This document shows, one piece after another, positions 19,609-28,076 of a stretch of 48,428 bases of DNA. The translations under genes and the position numbers were made by a program. Within the stretch, counting starts at the first letter, position 1. Every line of letters begins with the position of its first letter. The stretch lies in assembly GCF_000372725.1 (NCBI RefSeq), contig NW_005201286.1:292105-340532 (forward strand). Reading direction: 5' to 3'. This stretch comes from Emiliania huxleyi CCMP1516. Lineage: Eukaryota > Haptophyta > Isochrysidales > Noelaerhabdaceae. The notes below the pieces were generated by a model. That model had not been told where the DNA came from. It ran no database searches and worked only from the letters and a program-made list of their open reading frames with translations.

Positions 19609-19783
19609 TGAAAGTGCTTGTTTGAAAGTAAAGTCTTGCCACGTCTTTCCTGATATGGTGGTACGCATTTTTGCACACTAGCCAACGTCATGGCCGTAAT
19701 GAAAGTACTTTGAAAGTAAAGTCTTGCAACGTCTTTCCCTGAGATATGGTGGTACGCATTTGCACACTAACCAACGTCATGGC
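19609..19783 (+). repeat. Tandem duplication, about 86-bp unit
   Basis: Two head-to-tail copies (19609-19694 and 19699-19783) share atgaaagt.ctttgaaagta, then gtcttgc.acgtctttcc, tgatatggtggtacgcatt and cacta.ccaacgtcatggc, with a few substitutions and small indels. No coding sense seen. Confidence 0.75.
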
Positions 19784-19918
19784 GGCCTGGTGTCGGGAGA
19801 CTTGGCGCGCTTGAGATCGACTGGGCAGGGGCTGGAGGAGAGTGGCGGAACCCGGCCGTGGCCGCTCGGATGCCGGTCTGTCCGTCGCACCGCGTCGGTG
19901 TATGGACACTGGAGTAGG

Positions 19919-20108
19919 CAGTCGCGCTCCCAATACGTGCATCACTTTTGTGACAGGTCTCAGACTTTGAGCGGCCATATCTCGGTAACTATGGGCCCCC
20001 GTTCCAAATCCGAAGAGTTTTCAGGTGGACCATCAATAGTTACCGGATATGGCCGCTCAAAGTCTGAGACCTGTCACAAAAGTGATGCACGTATTGGGAG
20101 CGCGACTG
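19919..20108. repeat. Near-perfect inverted repeat, 73-bp arms, 43-nt loop
   Basis: The left arm 19919-19992 (cagtcgcgctcccaatacgt...) and right arm 20036-20108 are reverse complements apart from one small difference near catatctcgg/catatccgg. The loop is 19993-20035. RNA from either strand would fold into a long hairpin. No ORF inside. It may be a foldback element or a source of hairpin RNA. Confidence 0.85.
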
Positions 20109-20486
20109 TAGGACGGTCGAACAGTATCGTATGGACGGACCCCCAAAATCTCAACCAGAACCAGAGGACAGGACCCACACCGGCGACGAACGACCTGGTC
20201 GGTGACTCACAATTTAGAGCCTGTGAGCAGTGTGTCGTCCAGCTGGTTGGTGTCGTCGTCCTGTGCCTGTGTGACCGTTCCGCGCTGTCTTCTGTCCTGG
20301 GCTGAGATGTTGGTTGATACTTTGTTGTAGGGATATTTTGGAGATTTTCGGGGGGCAGCTGCCACCATATGCACCCCCAGGCTGAGGCGGTTACAGAGAG
20401 GATCACGCGCAACCGCAATAAAATGCAAACCTGCCTCCCATCCAGGGAGCTGAAACCCTGCCTGTCAACCACACGTCACCACAGCC
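20109..20486. other. Intergenic 5' region of the chitin-binding gene
   Basis: No coding exon. Composition is near-balanced rather than GC-rich, continuing the repeat-rich block before it. Confidence 0.3.
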
Positions 20487-21126
20487 ATGAACTCGTTCGC
20501 GCGGCGCGGCGTGGAGTCGAGTCCGTTCGTGCGCATGCTGAAGCGGAGCGGACGCACGCGGCAGCGCACCCTCGTCGCAGCCGTGCTGGGCACCTTCTTC
20601 TGCTTTGCCGCCTTTTTCCATCACTACGAGCAGATCAACGACGACTCGACCGTCTTCACGTGGTTCGGCATGCGATCGGACGGACGGTGCGGCCGCGACT
20701 TTGGCATGGAGCACGTCAAGGAGATCACCTGCGGCAAGGGCGCCTGCTGCTCCTCCCACGGCTGGTGCGGCCACGGAGAGGAGTACTGCTCGGTCGCGCT
20801 CGGCTGCCAGAACGGCTGCTGGCCGGCAGACCCGAATGCACGGCCGGAGACGCCCGATGACGAGCCGGACGACCGCTACCGCCACCACATGATGGACGAC
20901 GACGGCGGCCACTACCGCGACCGCGATAGGTACGATGACTACCGACACGGCGACTACCACCACGACGACTATCACCACAGGTGACTGCCTCTGCTCCCTT
21001 CCGGGCCTGGGCGGGAGAATTGGCCCACACGCGTTCGCCTCTTCCCACAGGTACGACGACATGCACCCCGACCACGACGAGCCCGACCACGAGGTTCCTG
21101 ATCACGACGATCACGACGAGGGCTGA
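20487..21126 (+). CDS. Membrane-anchored chitin-binding (hevein-type) protein with His/Asp-rich tail
   Basis: Two exons, 20487-20980 and 21051-21126, across a 70-bp GT-AG intron, 189 aa. Residues about 28-48 (TLVAAVLGTFFCFAAFF) are one hydrophobic segment after a basic N-terminus, a type II signal anchor. Residues about 65-115 carry the hevein pattern (CBM18): C-G, ITCGKGACCSSHGWCG, EEYC, GCQNGC, with the eight Cys expected for four disulfides. These domains bind chitin or GlcNAc polymers. The C-terminal 70 residues are almost only Asp, His, Arg and Tyr (e.g. DDYRHGDYHHDD), suited to metal or mineral binding. Donor and acceptor both read CACAG|GT; the repeat continues in phase after splicing, which supports the second exon. 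Confidence 0.8.
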
Positions 21127-21844
21127 GGCCAAAAGGGGAGGGCGTGTCGGCGGTCTCTGGGGGCGGATTCGGCCGTGCAGTAGGTGGGCAGCTCTTCGAG
21201 CGGTGCTGCGGCCATGTCAGCGGACTCTCCCCGCAGTGTGTCGCTCCTCGATGGCGCCTCTGTTTGTAGCTCAGGGTGACAGGGAGCGCGAGAGCTTTGT
21301 GTGCCGTGAGTGCTCTCTCTTGACTTCTTTACTTCGATCTTCAGTGAATCTGTCACAGTGTATGTACGGCTTAAGTTTTTGTTATGACTCTGTCGAAGAG
21401 AGAGGAATTGGAAACCAACAAGAAATCACGACTCTTGTCGAAGAGCGAGGAGCACATATGACCTAAATGTCGTGTGACGACGATTGTACGTATCGGCTTC
21501 TATGGTTGCTGTCATCCGGATCCCCCCACACCTGCCCCTCCTTCTTCAGCTTATTGTGAGTGAGCTTCTGGCGAGTAGAGGCACACGCACGCTCTTCGAG
21601 GTCTCTTGGAGCAGAGCCCCTGCGAGCCCTCGAAAGAGCCCAATGGGTCCCTCGAGAGGGTACCCTGGGTGGGCGGGGCCTCTACTCGCAAGAGTGAGCT
21701 TTGTGTTTAGGTGCAGCACAATAAGAAATACTCGGGGGCGCTTCGCGCGAGGCTTGCGAGGCGCACCCCTGCCAATCTCTGACCAACCCCGCACTCGGGC
21801 CCACTCCAAGCCTCGAAAGCGCTGTCGAAGTTCACACACAGACG
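21127..21844. other. Intergenic, no gene seen
   Basis: No coding segment recognised. A small palindromic patch, ccctcgagagggtacc, lies near 21651-21666. Confidence 0.35.
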
Positions 21845-23131
21845 ATGCTCGCACGGCTGCTCGGCCGTTGGTTCGACAGCGCGCTCGCCATTCTCGGCCG
21901 CCACCCGCCTCTGGCCCGCCGCCTGCTCGGCGCCCTCGTTGCTTACCTGCGCCTAACGCCAATTCGACTTGGCCAGCGCTCGCTGCTCGCCTTCTGCACG
22001 CGCTCGCTCCTTCCTACACTCCCGCCCTTTGACGACGCGGTCGTAACGCTCCGGGCGTGCGAAGCCGTCCGGCTCCGCTGCTTCCAGCTCGGCGGCTCGC
22101 ACAAGGCAGACATTCTGTCTGAGTGGCTGCTGCTGACGGGAGTGTGGCAGCCCGCCCTCACGAGCTACCTGCTGCGCGCGCTCTCGCCGGGCGACACGCT
22201 CATCGACGTGGGCGCCAACACGGGCTACTTTGCGCTGCTGGGCGCCGCGAGGGTCGGTAGTCGTGGCAGCGTCGTCGCCGTCGAGGCCTGCCCGCGCACG
22301 CATGAGCGGCTGGTGGCGAACGTGGCACTCAACCCCGGGCTCACGGTCGAGGCGGTGCAGGCGGCCGCCGCGGACGCCGAGGGCGAGCTCACGCTCTACC
22401 AGCACAAGCGCGAGCCGCTGTACAACACGACGGTGGCCGGCGCGGGGGCAGGCGGCGTGGCGGCGGGCACCGATGTGTGGGCGCTGCTGCAGGGGAGCGG
22501 CGCGCTCGGCGCGCTCGGCGGAGCAGGCGCGAGCGGCGCCATGGGCGAGGTGTCGCGCCTGGCGGGCGGCGGCGTGTGGAGAGAGACGCGGGCACGCCGC
22601 TCCAGACGCTTCCAGAACAGCACCTCCAAAACAGCTCCCAGACTCCTCACGCGCTTCCCAAAGGGATCGGCTCTGCTGACGTGTAGTAAGGCACGTCCTA
22701 GGCCCTCCCCGGACACGCCCTTCGCCGCGCCCCGAAAGGTGCGCGCCGCGCCGCTCGACGCGCTGCTCAGCGAGGAGCAGGTGCGCACTGCGCGGCTGCT
22801 CAAGGTGGACGTCGAGGGCGGGGAGTGGGCGGTGCTGCGCGGCGCGGCTGCGCTGCTACGCGACGCACCGCCCACGCTCGAGGTGGTGGTCGAGGTGACG
22901 CCGCGGTGGCTCGCGCTGCAGGGGAGCAGCGTTCCCCAGCTGCTGCGCCACATGCGAGCCCTCGGCTTCTGGCCCTACATCCTGGCGCACGACGACTACG
23001 AGATCCGAAGAGCGCTGCCGCCGCCGCCGCCGCCTCCGCCGCCCCGCCGGCTGCGCTCCGACGAGCTGCCCGCCGGCTGCGACCAGGCTGACCTCGTCTT
23101 CAGCCGCAGGGACGTCGAGGCTTTGGTCTGA
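21845..23131 (+). CDS. FkbM-family SAM-dependent methyltransferase, probable type II membrane protein
   Basis: ORF of 428 aa. The N-terminal 60 residues are hydrophobic and Arg-flanked, a likely signal anchor or targeting region. Residues about 117-137 hold the SAM-binding motif I (DTLIDVGANTGYFALLGAA), followed by VVAVEACPRTHERLVANV. The FkbM signature RLLKVDVEGGEWAVLRGA lies near residues 318-336. FkbM enzymes O-methylate sugars or polyketide-like hydroxyls. Between them, 22574-22738 is Arg/Ser/Pro-rich and looks like a retained 165-bp GT-AG intron; removing it keeps the frame and joins GGG to VRAAPLDALL, the usual order in this family, leaving 373 aa. The Pro run near the C-terminus is low complexity. 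Confidence 0.8.
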   Translation: MLARLLGRWFDSALAILGRHPPLARRLLGALVAYLRLTPIRLGQRSLLAFCTRSLLPTLPPFDDAVVTLRACEAVRLRCFQLGGSHKADILSEWLLLTGVWQPALTSYLLRALSPGDTLIDVGANTGYFALLGAARVGSRGSVVAVEACPRTHERLVANVALNPGLTVEAVQAAAADAEGELTLYQHKREPLYNTTVAGAGAGGVAAGTDVWALLQGSGALGALGGAGASGAMGEVSRLAGGGVWRETRARRSRRFQNSTSKTAPRLLTRFPKGSALLTCSKARPRPSPDTPFAAPRKVRAAPLDALLSEEQVRTARLLKVDVEGGEWAVLRGAAALLRDAPPTLEVVVEVTPRWLALQGSSVPQLLRHMRALGFWPYILAHDDYEIRRALPPPPPPPPPRRLRSDELPAGCDQADLVFSRRDVEALV

Positions 23132-23319
23132 CATTAGAGAGATGGATTGCGCTGTGGAGGACATACAGTCGAGTCCGCCCCGAGCAAAAGAGCAGTTGCC
23201 GGGCCGGGGCTACAACTCCCGCGTCCCGGGTCTGGCCGGCGCAAGCGCGCAACAGTGGAACGTAGTTTCCGTGGAGTACGTTGGTCCGTTATACTCGTAG
23301 TCGTACTATTCCCAACCCT

Positions 23320-25074
23320 CTAGAGGCTCACGTGCATAGCCTCAAGAGGCAGAGCCTCCCCGCAGACGGCCAGCACGGCCACGACCGCCGCGGCCGCCGC
23401 TCCAAACTGCACTCCGACGTCTCTCCAGCCGACGGAGGCGTCCCGTGGCTGGGAGCGGAGCGCTGCCGTCGCCTGGTCGACAGCCCACGCCGCCGGGCAC
23501 GCGGCGAGAAAAGTGCCGCATGCCGCCGCCGTTGCCACGAGCGCAGCCAGCGGCGCGCAGCGCAGGGCCCACGCCGCGGGAGCCTCTCCGCGTCGGCTGC
23601 GCGGCATGGAGACTCGCTCGGCGGCCAGGGCGATGGCGAGGACGGCGACTGCCGCGGCGGTGCCGCCGTGCGAGCGAGTGAGAGCGGGCAAGCACCAAGC
23701 AAACAGGACGCCCCACCGCCAAAGCGCGAAGGCGTGCCAAGCGACGAGAGGGCCCAAGCGGCCGTCCCAGCCCCGCTCTCGCGCGGAGCGCGCCGCCGCA
23801 GCCAGCGCTGGCGCGAGCGCGGCGCACAGCAGCGCCTGGGCACCGAGCGCGCACCAGTCGATCCCAAGCGAAGCTCCGGAGGCTCCAAGCGACGCGCGAG
23901 CGGCGAGCCCTTGCGGCGGGTGCATCGGCCGCGCGATCTCGCTCCGCTCTGCCGTGAGCCAGAAGCTCGCCGCCGCGGAGATAGGCGACTCGCCGACCAG
24001 GTCTGCCAGCGTCGCGCCCCGCGCCAGCAGGACAAACGCACACGGGAGCAGCACGCCCGCCATGTGCAGCGCCGCCGCCGCCGCCGCCTCCAGCCAGGGG
24101 GTCGGAGGGCGGGCGCCCCGCTCCTCCGCGCCTCGCCTAAGGAGCTTAGTTCGGCCAGGCGGAGGCCGGCTGCGGAAGGGGGGAGGCGCCGGCCGCGGCC
24201 TGCCCGCTGCGTCCGCCCGCCGCCCCTCCTCCACGCGCCGGCGAGCCTCGAGTACGGCGAGGAAGGCGGCGGCGGAGGCGGCGACTAGAGACGGCTCGAG
24301 GAGGAGCGCCTGCTCGCGGGACACACGCCGGGTCACACGCCATGGAGGGGCGAGGCTCCTCTTGGGCGGCACGGCTCGAGGCGGGCGTGCCGAGCGGCGG
24401 TGCGACTCGTACGCGCGCCCGTGCCGGCTGTCCTCCTTCGGCGGGCCTCGCCAGCCTCGCAAGCCGCGCAAGCCTCGCCAGGCGCGGCTTAGGCGAGAGG
24501 CGAGCGCTCGGCCCGAAGGCCTACTGCCGGCGGGAGCAGGCGAGGGGGCGCCTCCGCTGCTGCGGCGGTACTTGTGACACCACCACACGGCTCGCGTGCG
24601 CCTCTCCGGCTGGCCGAGCGGAGAGAGAGAGCCGTATGCACGGACCGTCACTTCGATGTCCAGCCTCGCCAGCTGGCGCAGCGCCGCCGGCACCTCGAAC
24701 GAGGCGACCCGATATGGCGCCCGCTCCGGCGCGGAGGCGCACCGGCGAGGGTACGGCGCGCAGGCCGACCGGTGGCTCGCTTTCGCGGCCTCCCTCGCCT
24801 TGGAGCCCGACGGGTCGCAAAGGTCTTGCGGGAAGGTGCCGAACGCGCCGATGAATGCGTTTAGCAGAGGTGTTGAGGTGCGCACGTCAACGAAATACGT
24901 GCTCACGTTGAGTCCGCACGCAGACTCATGAGGCGACCACGGGATCAACAGGTGTGAGCCGTTGTCGATCGGCGGCGCCCACCGCTCGAGCTGGTCGGCA
25001 GGTTGCACAGGGAGAAAGCCGCTGCCCGACGCAGAGTCACAGAAGCCGACCTCGAGCCCGCCGCCGCCGCGCAT
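23320..25074 (-). CDS. Multi-pass membrane protein, function unknown
   Basis: The frame is open from 25302 to 23320, but the first Met at 25302 lies in the SECIS region of the upstream gene, so I place the start at the Met at 25074 (MRGGGGLEVGF) or at an unseen splice site. The N-terminal part, to about 24560, reads as a soluble ectodomain with Cys, an N-V-S glycosylation site (GLNVSTYFVDVR) and DLCDP. An Arg-rich stretch (24560-24330) follows, then six or so hydrophobic segments toward the C-terminus, including MAGVLLPCAFVLLARG, ALGAQALLCAALAPALAAAA, a Trp-rich LWRWGVLFAWCLPAL and GAAAAAVVAVLAVCGEAL. No known transporter motif seen. Confidence 0.55.
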   Translation of the reverse strand: MRGGGGLEVGFCDSASGSGFLPVQPADQLERWAPPIDNGSHLLIPWSPHESACGLNVSTYFVDVRTSTPLLNAFIGAFGTFPQDLCDPSGSKAREAAKASHRSACAPYPRRCASAPERAPYRVASFEVPAALRQLARLDIEVTVRAYGSLSPLGQPERRTRAVWWCHKYRRSSGGAPSPAPAGSRPSGRALASRLSRAWRGLRGLRGWRGPPKEDSRHGRAYESHRRSARPPRAVPPKRSLAPPWRVTRRVSREQALLLEPSLVAASAAAFLAVLEARRRVEEGRRADAAGRPRPAPPPFRSRPPPGRTKLLRRGAEERGARPPTPWLEAAAAAALHMAGVLLPCAFVLLARGATLADLVGESPISAAASFWLTAERSEIARPMHPPQGLAARASLGASGASLGIDWCALGAQALLCAALAPALAAAARSARERGWDGRLGPLVAWHAFALWRWGVLFAWCLPALTRSHGGTAAAVAVLAIALAAERVSMPRSRRGEAPAAWALRCAPLAALVATAAACGTFLAACPAAWAVDQATAALRSQPRDASVGWRDVGVQFGAAAAAVVAVLAVCGEALPLEAMHVSL

Positions 25075-25232
25075 GTCAGGGAGAGCGGGACGGAGCAGCG
25101 AGCCGTCTTGGCTGGTAAACCAACTCGCCCGAACCGCCCAAGTGAAAAAAGAAAAATTCGAAAGCGGCCCTGATGTGAGGTTGCCAACTGCACTCCGAGT
25201 GCAAGTACGCCGCGCAGGCAAAGAGGTCGGAC

Positions 25233-25286
25233 GGTCTCGGGCTAGCACCGCATCCGCAGCTGTGCGGTTTCGGGTGCGGCCGTCAT
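25233..25286 (-). promoter_or_regulatory. SECIS element (type II-like) in the 3' UTR of the DsbA-like selenoprotein
   Basis: On the minus strand, 66 nt past the stop codon, the RNA reads ATGAC, then a stem GGC-GCACC paired with GGTGC-GCC (one bulge), an apical AAA, a second small stem CCGCA/TGCGG, and CGAGA closing the quartet. ATGA and GA give tandem G.A/A.G pairs; 12 nt separate ATGA from AAA. The extra small helix after AAA is the type II form. It fits the eukaryotic SECIS consensus by eye. Confidence 0.8.
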
Positions 25287-25351
25287 AGAGTCGCCTCCAC
25301 ACGCGCGCATGCTGGGGACGCGCCCGCCCTCACGGCTCGCCGCCGATCTCC

Positions 25352-26032
25352 TCACGCCGCCGCCTGCTCGGCCAGCACCTCGGCGATGACCTCGCTCGGC
25401 TGCGCGCCAGAGAAGGCCACCGGCTCGCCGTTGCCGCTCGCCGGGTGCACGACGAAGAATGGGACGCCGCGCACGCCCTGCCGCGACCAGCCCGTCGCCT
25501 TGGCGTCCACCTCGCGCTGGAATGCGTCCGAGTGAAGCGCCTTGCCCGCAGCCTCGCCATCGAGGCCGCACGCGGCCGCGCACGCCACGAGCTCTTCGCG
25601 CCGCGAGAGGTCGCGGGCGTCCTCGAAGTAGGCTTTGAAGAGCGTCTCCATTAGTGGGTCGACCGTCTGCGGCTGCGTCGCCTTGCACCACTCGACGAGC
25701 CGGTGCGAGTCGCCCGTGCGGATGATGCGACGCTGCTTGTTGAAGCTGATGCCGACCTTGCCGGCGGCGCAGTCAAGCGGGTTGTCGGGCGCGTCGAAGC
25801 GCGCGACTGCCGCCGGCCCATACTTGGCCGTTAGGTGCTCCATCAGGTCCTCGCCTTCGGCCGGCGTGTTCTGGTTCAGGTAGAAAGGCTGCCAGTCGAC
25901 GTCCAGCGCGACCTTGGCCGACAACGCGGCCGACTCGAGGTGGCGCTTGCCGACCCAGCACCAGGGTCATATGGTGTCCGAGATGAGCGTGACGCGCAGG
26001 GCGGCGGCGCGGGCAGCGGCGGCCATATACAT
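25352..26032 (-). CDS. DsbA/FrnE-like thiol oxidoreductase, selenoprotein (in-frame TGA as Sec)
   Basis: Thioredoxin-fold oxidoreductase of the DsbA/FrnE type, 226 aa when TGA at 25967-25969 is read as selenocysteine (codon 22). The active site, normally C-P-W-C, here reads TGA-P-W-C inside ISDTI-U-PWCWVGKRHLES. Downstream hallmarks of the family are intact: the NPLDCA region, an FFEDARDLS-like helix (AYFEDARDLS), and the cis-Pro loop GVRGVPFFVV. Without read-through the ORF would begin at 25924 and lose the catalytic strand and helix. A SECIS lies just past the stop. Two ATGs, 26032 and 26026, are both in frame. FrnE-type proteins catalyse thiol/disulfide exchange; cell location is not shown by a clear signal peptide. 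Confidence 0.85.
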
Positions 26033-26297
26033 GGTGTGTGGCCTCCGCGTGAAACAGCGGCGACAGGCGCTGCCTCTCGGGTTGATGATGGAATTCTTTT
26101 TCAGTGACCTGGTCGTCCGTCGTCATTACCTACTACTACTACTTGACGCTTTTCTTTCTTTCTTCCCGCTCAAAGCTCTTGCGGCGCATGAAATTACTCG
26201 TCCGGAGCGTTACACGCCGATATCCGCGCGGCGCGGGCCTCCTTCTCCCTCGAGCGACCCGTGAGGTGAGTCCAATCTCCAACATCGTCGGCAGCCG

Positions 26298-27362
26298 ATG
26301 CCGACGCCGCAGATTCCCAGCTGTCCAAGCTGGGATTGCTCGGTCCTGGGCCAGGTCTGCACGGAGGGCTCCGGCTACACCTGCTGCGCCGCGGTCCTCC
26401 CTGAGCACGTCGGTGACTGCTCGGGAAGCCTATGTTGGTTTGAAAACAGCGGCCTTCCCTCCGGAGAAGTCTGCTCCGCCTCGCCCGCAGTCCCACCGCC
26501 ATTGTTGCCACAGCTATCGCCGCCGCCACCGCCTGCGCTGCCACCGCCGCCGCCGCCGCTGCTGCCGCCGCTAGCACCAGGGCAGATTCCCAGCTGTCCA
26601 AGCTGGGACTGCTCGGTCTTGGGCCAGGTCTGCACGGAGGGCTCCGGCTACACCTGCTGCGCCGCGGCGAACGTCCCTGAAGACTGCTCGGGAATGTGTT
26701 GGTTTGACAACAGCGGCCTGCCCTCCGGAGAAGTCTGCTCCGCCTCGCCATGCTCAAATCACTGCCAGCTCAATACAACGATCATCATCGTCATGTCGGT
26801 GCTTGGGCTGCTGATCGCTATAGCGGGTATCCTAGTTTGCTTCTACATAGCGAGGAGGCGCAGAAGGCTCAGGCAGGTGGCACCACCCGGCTCGGCAGTG
26901 TCCCAACGCAAGGGCAGCGCCTGCGATGTGTTCGGCAGCTACAAGCAGAATGACGGCACAGACGGATTGCTGTTCAACCTCTTCTACACTCTGGAGATGA
27001 AAGGCATCGACCTCTGGCTCGACAAGAAGCGCGGGAGCGAGCGCAGCGAGGCGGGCATGCGGGCTGGCGTGCGGGCCTGCAAGCTGTTCTGCGCGGTCAT
27101 CTCGCCGAAATACTTTGAGTCAGCCTTCTGCCTTTTGGAGCTACGCACGGCGCTCTCCCACAAGAAGCCGATCGTTGTCTGCTTCAACAGCAGCAAGTTC
27201 ACGGTGCAGCAGGCGATGTCCTGGATCCCGGAGGAGTTCAGGGGGCGGCTGCTGAGCAATGAGGTTGTCGCGCTGCACGAGGACGACGAGTACATGCGGG
27301 TTGGTGTGGAGAAGGTCGCGGCGCAGCTCAGTCTGAGCTCGCCCGAGCAGTCACTCAGTTAA
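26298..27362 (+). CDS. Transmembrane receptor-like protein with duplicated Cys-rich ectodomain and cytoplasmic TIR domain
   Basis: ORF of 354 aa. Two near-identical Cys-rich modules of about 50 residues (IPSCPSWDCSVLGQVC, then YTCCAA, CWF.NSGLPSGEVC) are split by a Pro-rich linker. A single membrane span (TTIIIVMSVLGLLIAIAGIL) and a stop-transfer run RRRRRLR follow. The C-terminal about 150 residues are a TIR domain: CDVFGSYKQNDGTDG, GIDLWLDKK, a helix with GMRAGVRACKLFCAVIS, and SPKYFESAFCLLEL. The Glu in FCLLEL (E281) is at the place of the catalytic Glu in NAD-cleaving TIRs. A signal peptide is not in this ORF; an upstream exon, 26104-26270, could join by a 47-bp GT-AG intron ending just before ATTCCCAGC. 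Likely a cell-surface or organelle receptor. Confidence 0.8.
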   Translation: MPTPQIPSCPSWDCSVLGQVCTEGSGYTCCAAVLPEHVGDCSGSLCWFENSGLPSGEVCSASPAVPPPLLPQLSPPPPPALPPPPPPLLPPLAPGQIPSCPSWDCSVLGQVCTEGSGYTCCAAANVPEDCSGMCWFDNSGLPSGEVCSASPCSNHCQLNTTIIIVMSVLGLLIAIAGILVCFYIARRRRRLRQVAPPGSAVSQRKGSACDVFGSYKQNDGTDGLLFNLFYTLEMKGIDLWLDKKRGSERSEAGMRAGVRACKLFCAVISPKYFESAFCLLELRTALSHKKPIVVCFNSSKFTVQQAMSWIPEEFRGRLLSNEVVALHEDDEYMRVGVEKVAAQLSLSSPEQSLS

Positions 27363-28076
27363 CACACACCACACACACACGTATGTGCCCATTGCGTCCT
27401 TATCTCTCCGACTCCGTGGCAGCTGGCCAGTTGGCACTATGACCGTGTGCGCACCCATCCGCCCTCGCCGTCGCCTCGCCGAGCGGCGAGCGCCCGTCGA
27501 GAGCCGGAGAGGTGGGGCAGGTGCGCACCTCTCGTAGAGAAAAGCAGCCACGTGTATGTACGCGTCACCCACGCCGAAGCGAGGAAAGTGAGCCACTGGC
27601 GCCCGCTGTATCCTGTAATAACTTAAGTGGAAACCGAGCTCGGCTCGCCGCCCGAAATATCGAATAGCATGCGACGTAGCTGAGAGAATAACAAAAAACA
27701 GACAACCCCGTCAGCGTGTGACAAAACGATATAGAAAAACAACCCAGTAACGAACTGACAGCCCCCTCCCTCCCCGCGGCCGCGCGCTCTCATGTATGGC
27801 CGTGCACACACACGCCCAGAGAGTGGAGCTGCATCACAGTCTAGCACGCGAAGCGCGCTGCCTCCGCCTGGTCCAGCTCGCGCGGCGCCACATGCGACAC
27901 AGCTGGCAGTGTGCCCTGCCGGCCCCCGCGACATGTACATGTACATGTCTACGCGAGTTCACCACGCCGGCCGCGTCCTATCGGTCTCGGACAGTAAAGC
28001 CGTAGCCCTCAGGGCCAACTCGTCACTAAAGTAAAGAGCAGCCGCAGCCGCGTGCACGGCCACGGGGAAAAGTAAC
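27363..28076. other. Intergenic, no gene seen
   Basis: A CA-rich patch starts at 27363. A perfect 20-bp palindrome (gacatgtacatgtacatgtc) lies at 27930-27949. No coding exon recognised. Confidence 0.35.

Noticed and set aside
25075..25302. N-terminal extension of the multi-pass membrane protein
   Set aside because: It overlaps the SECIS and 3' UTR of the selenoprotein gene and has no domain character before 25074.
25352..25924. DsbA-like ORF starting at 25924 as the complete gene
   Set aside because: It lacks the first strand and the active site; the frame continues upstream through a TGA at the Cys position with a SECIS downstream.
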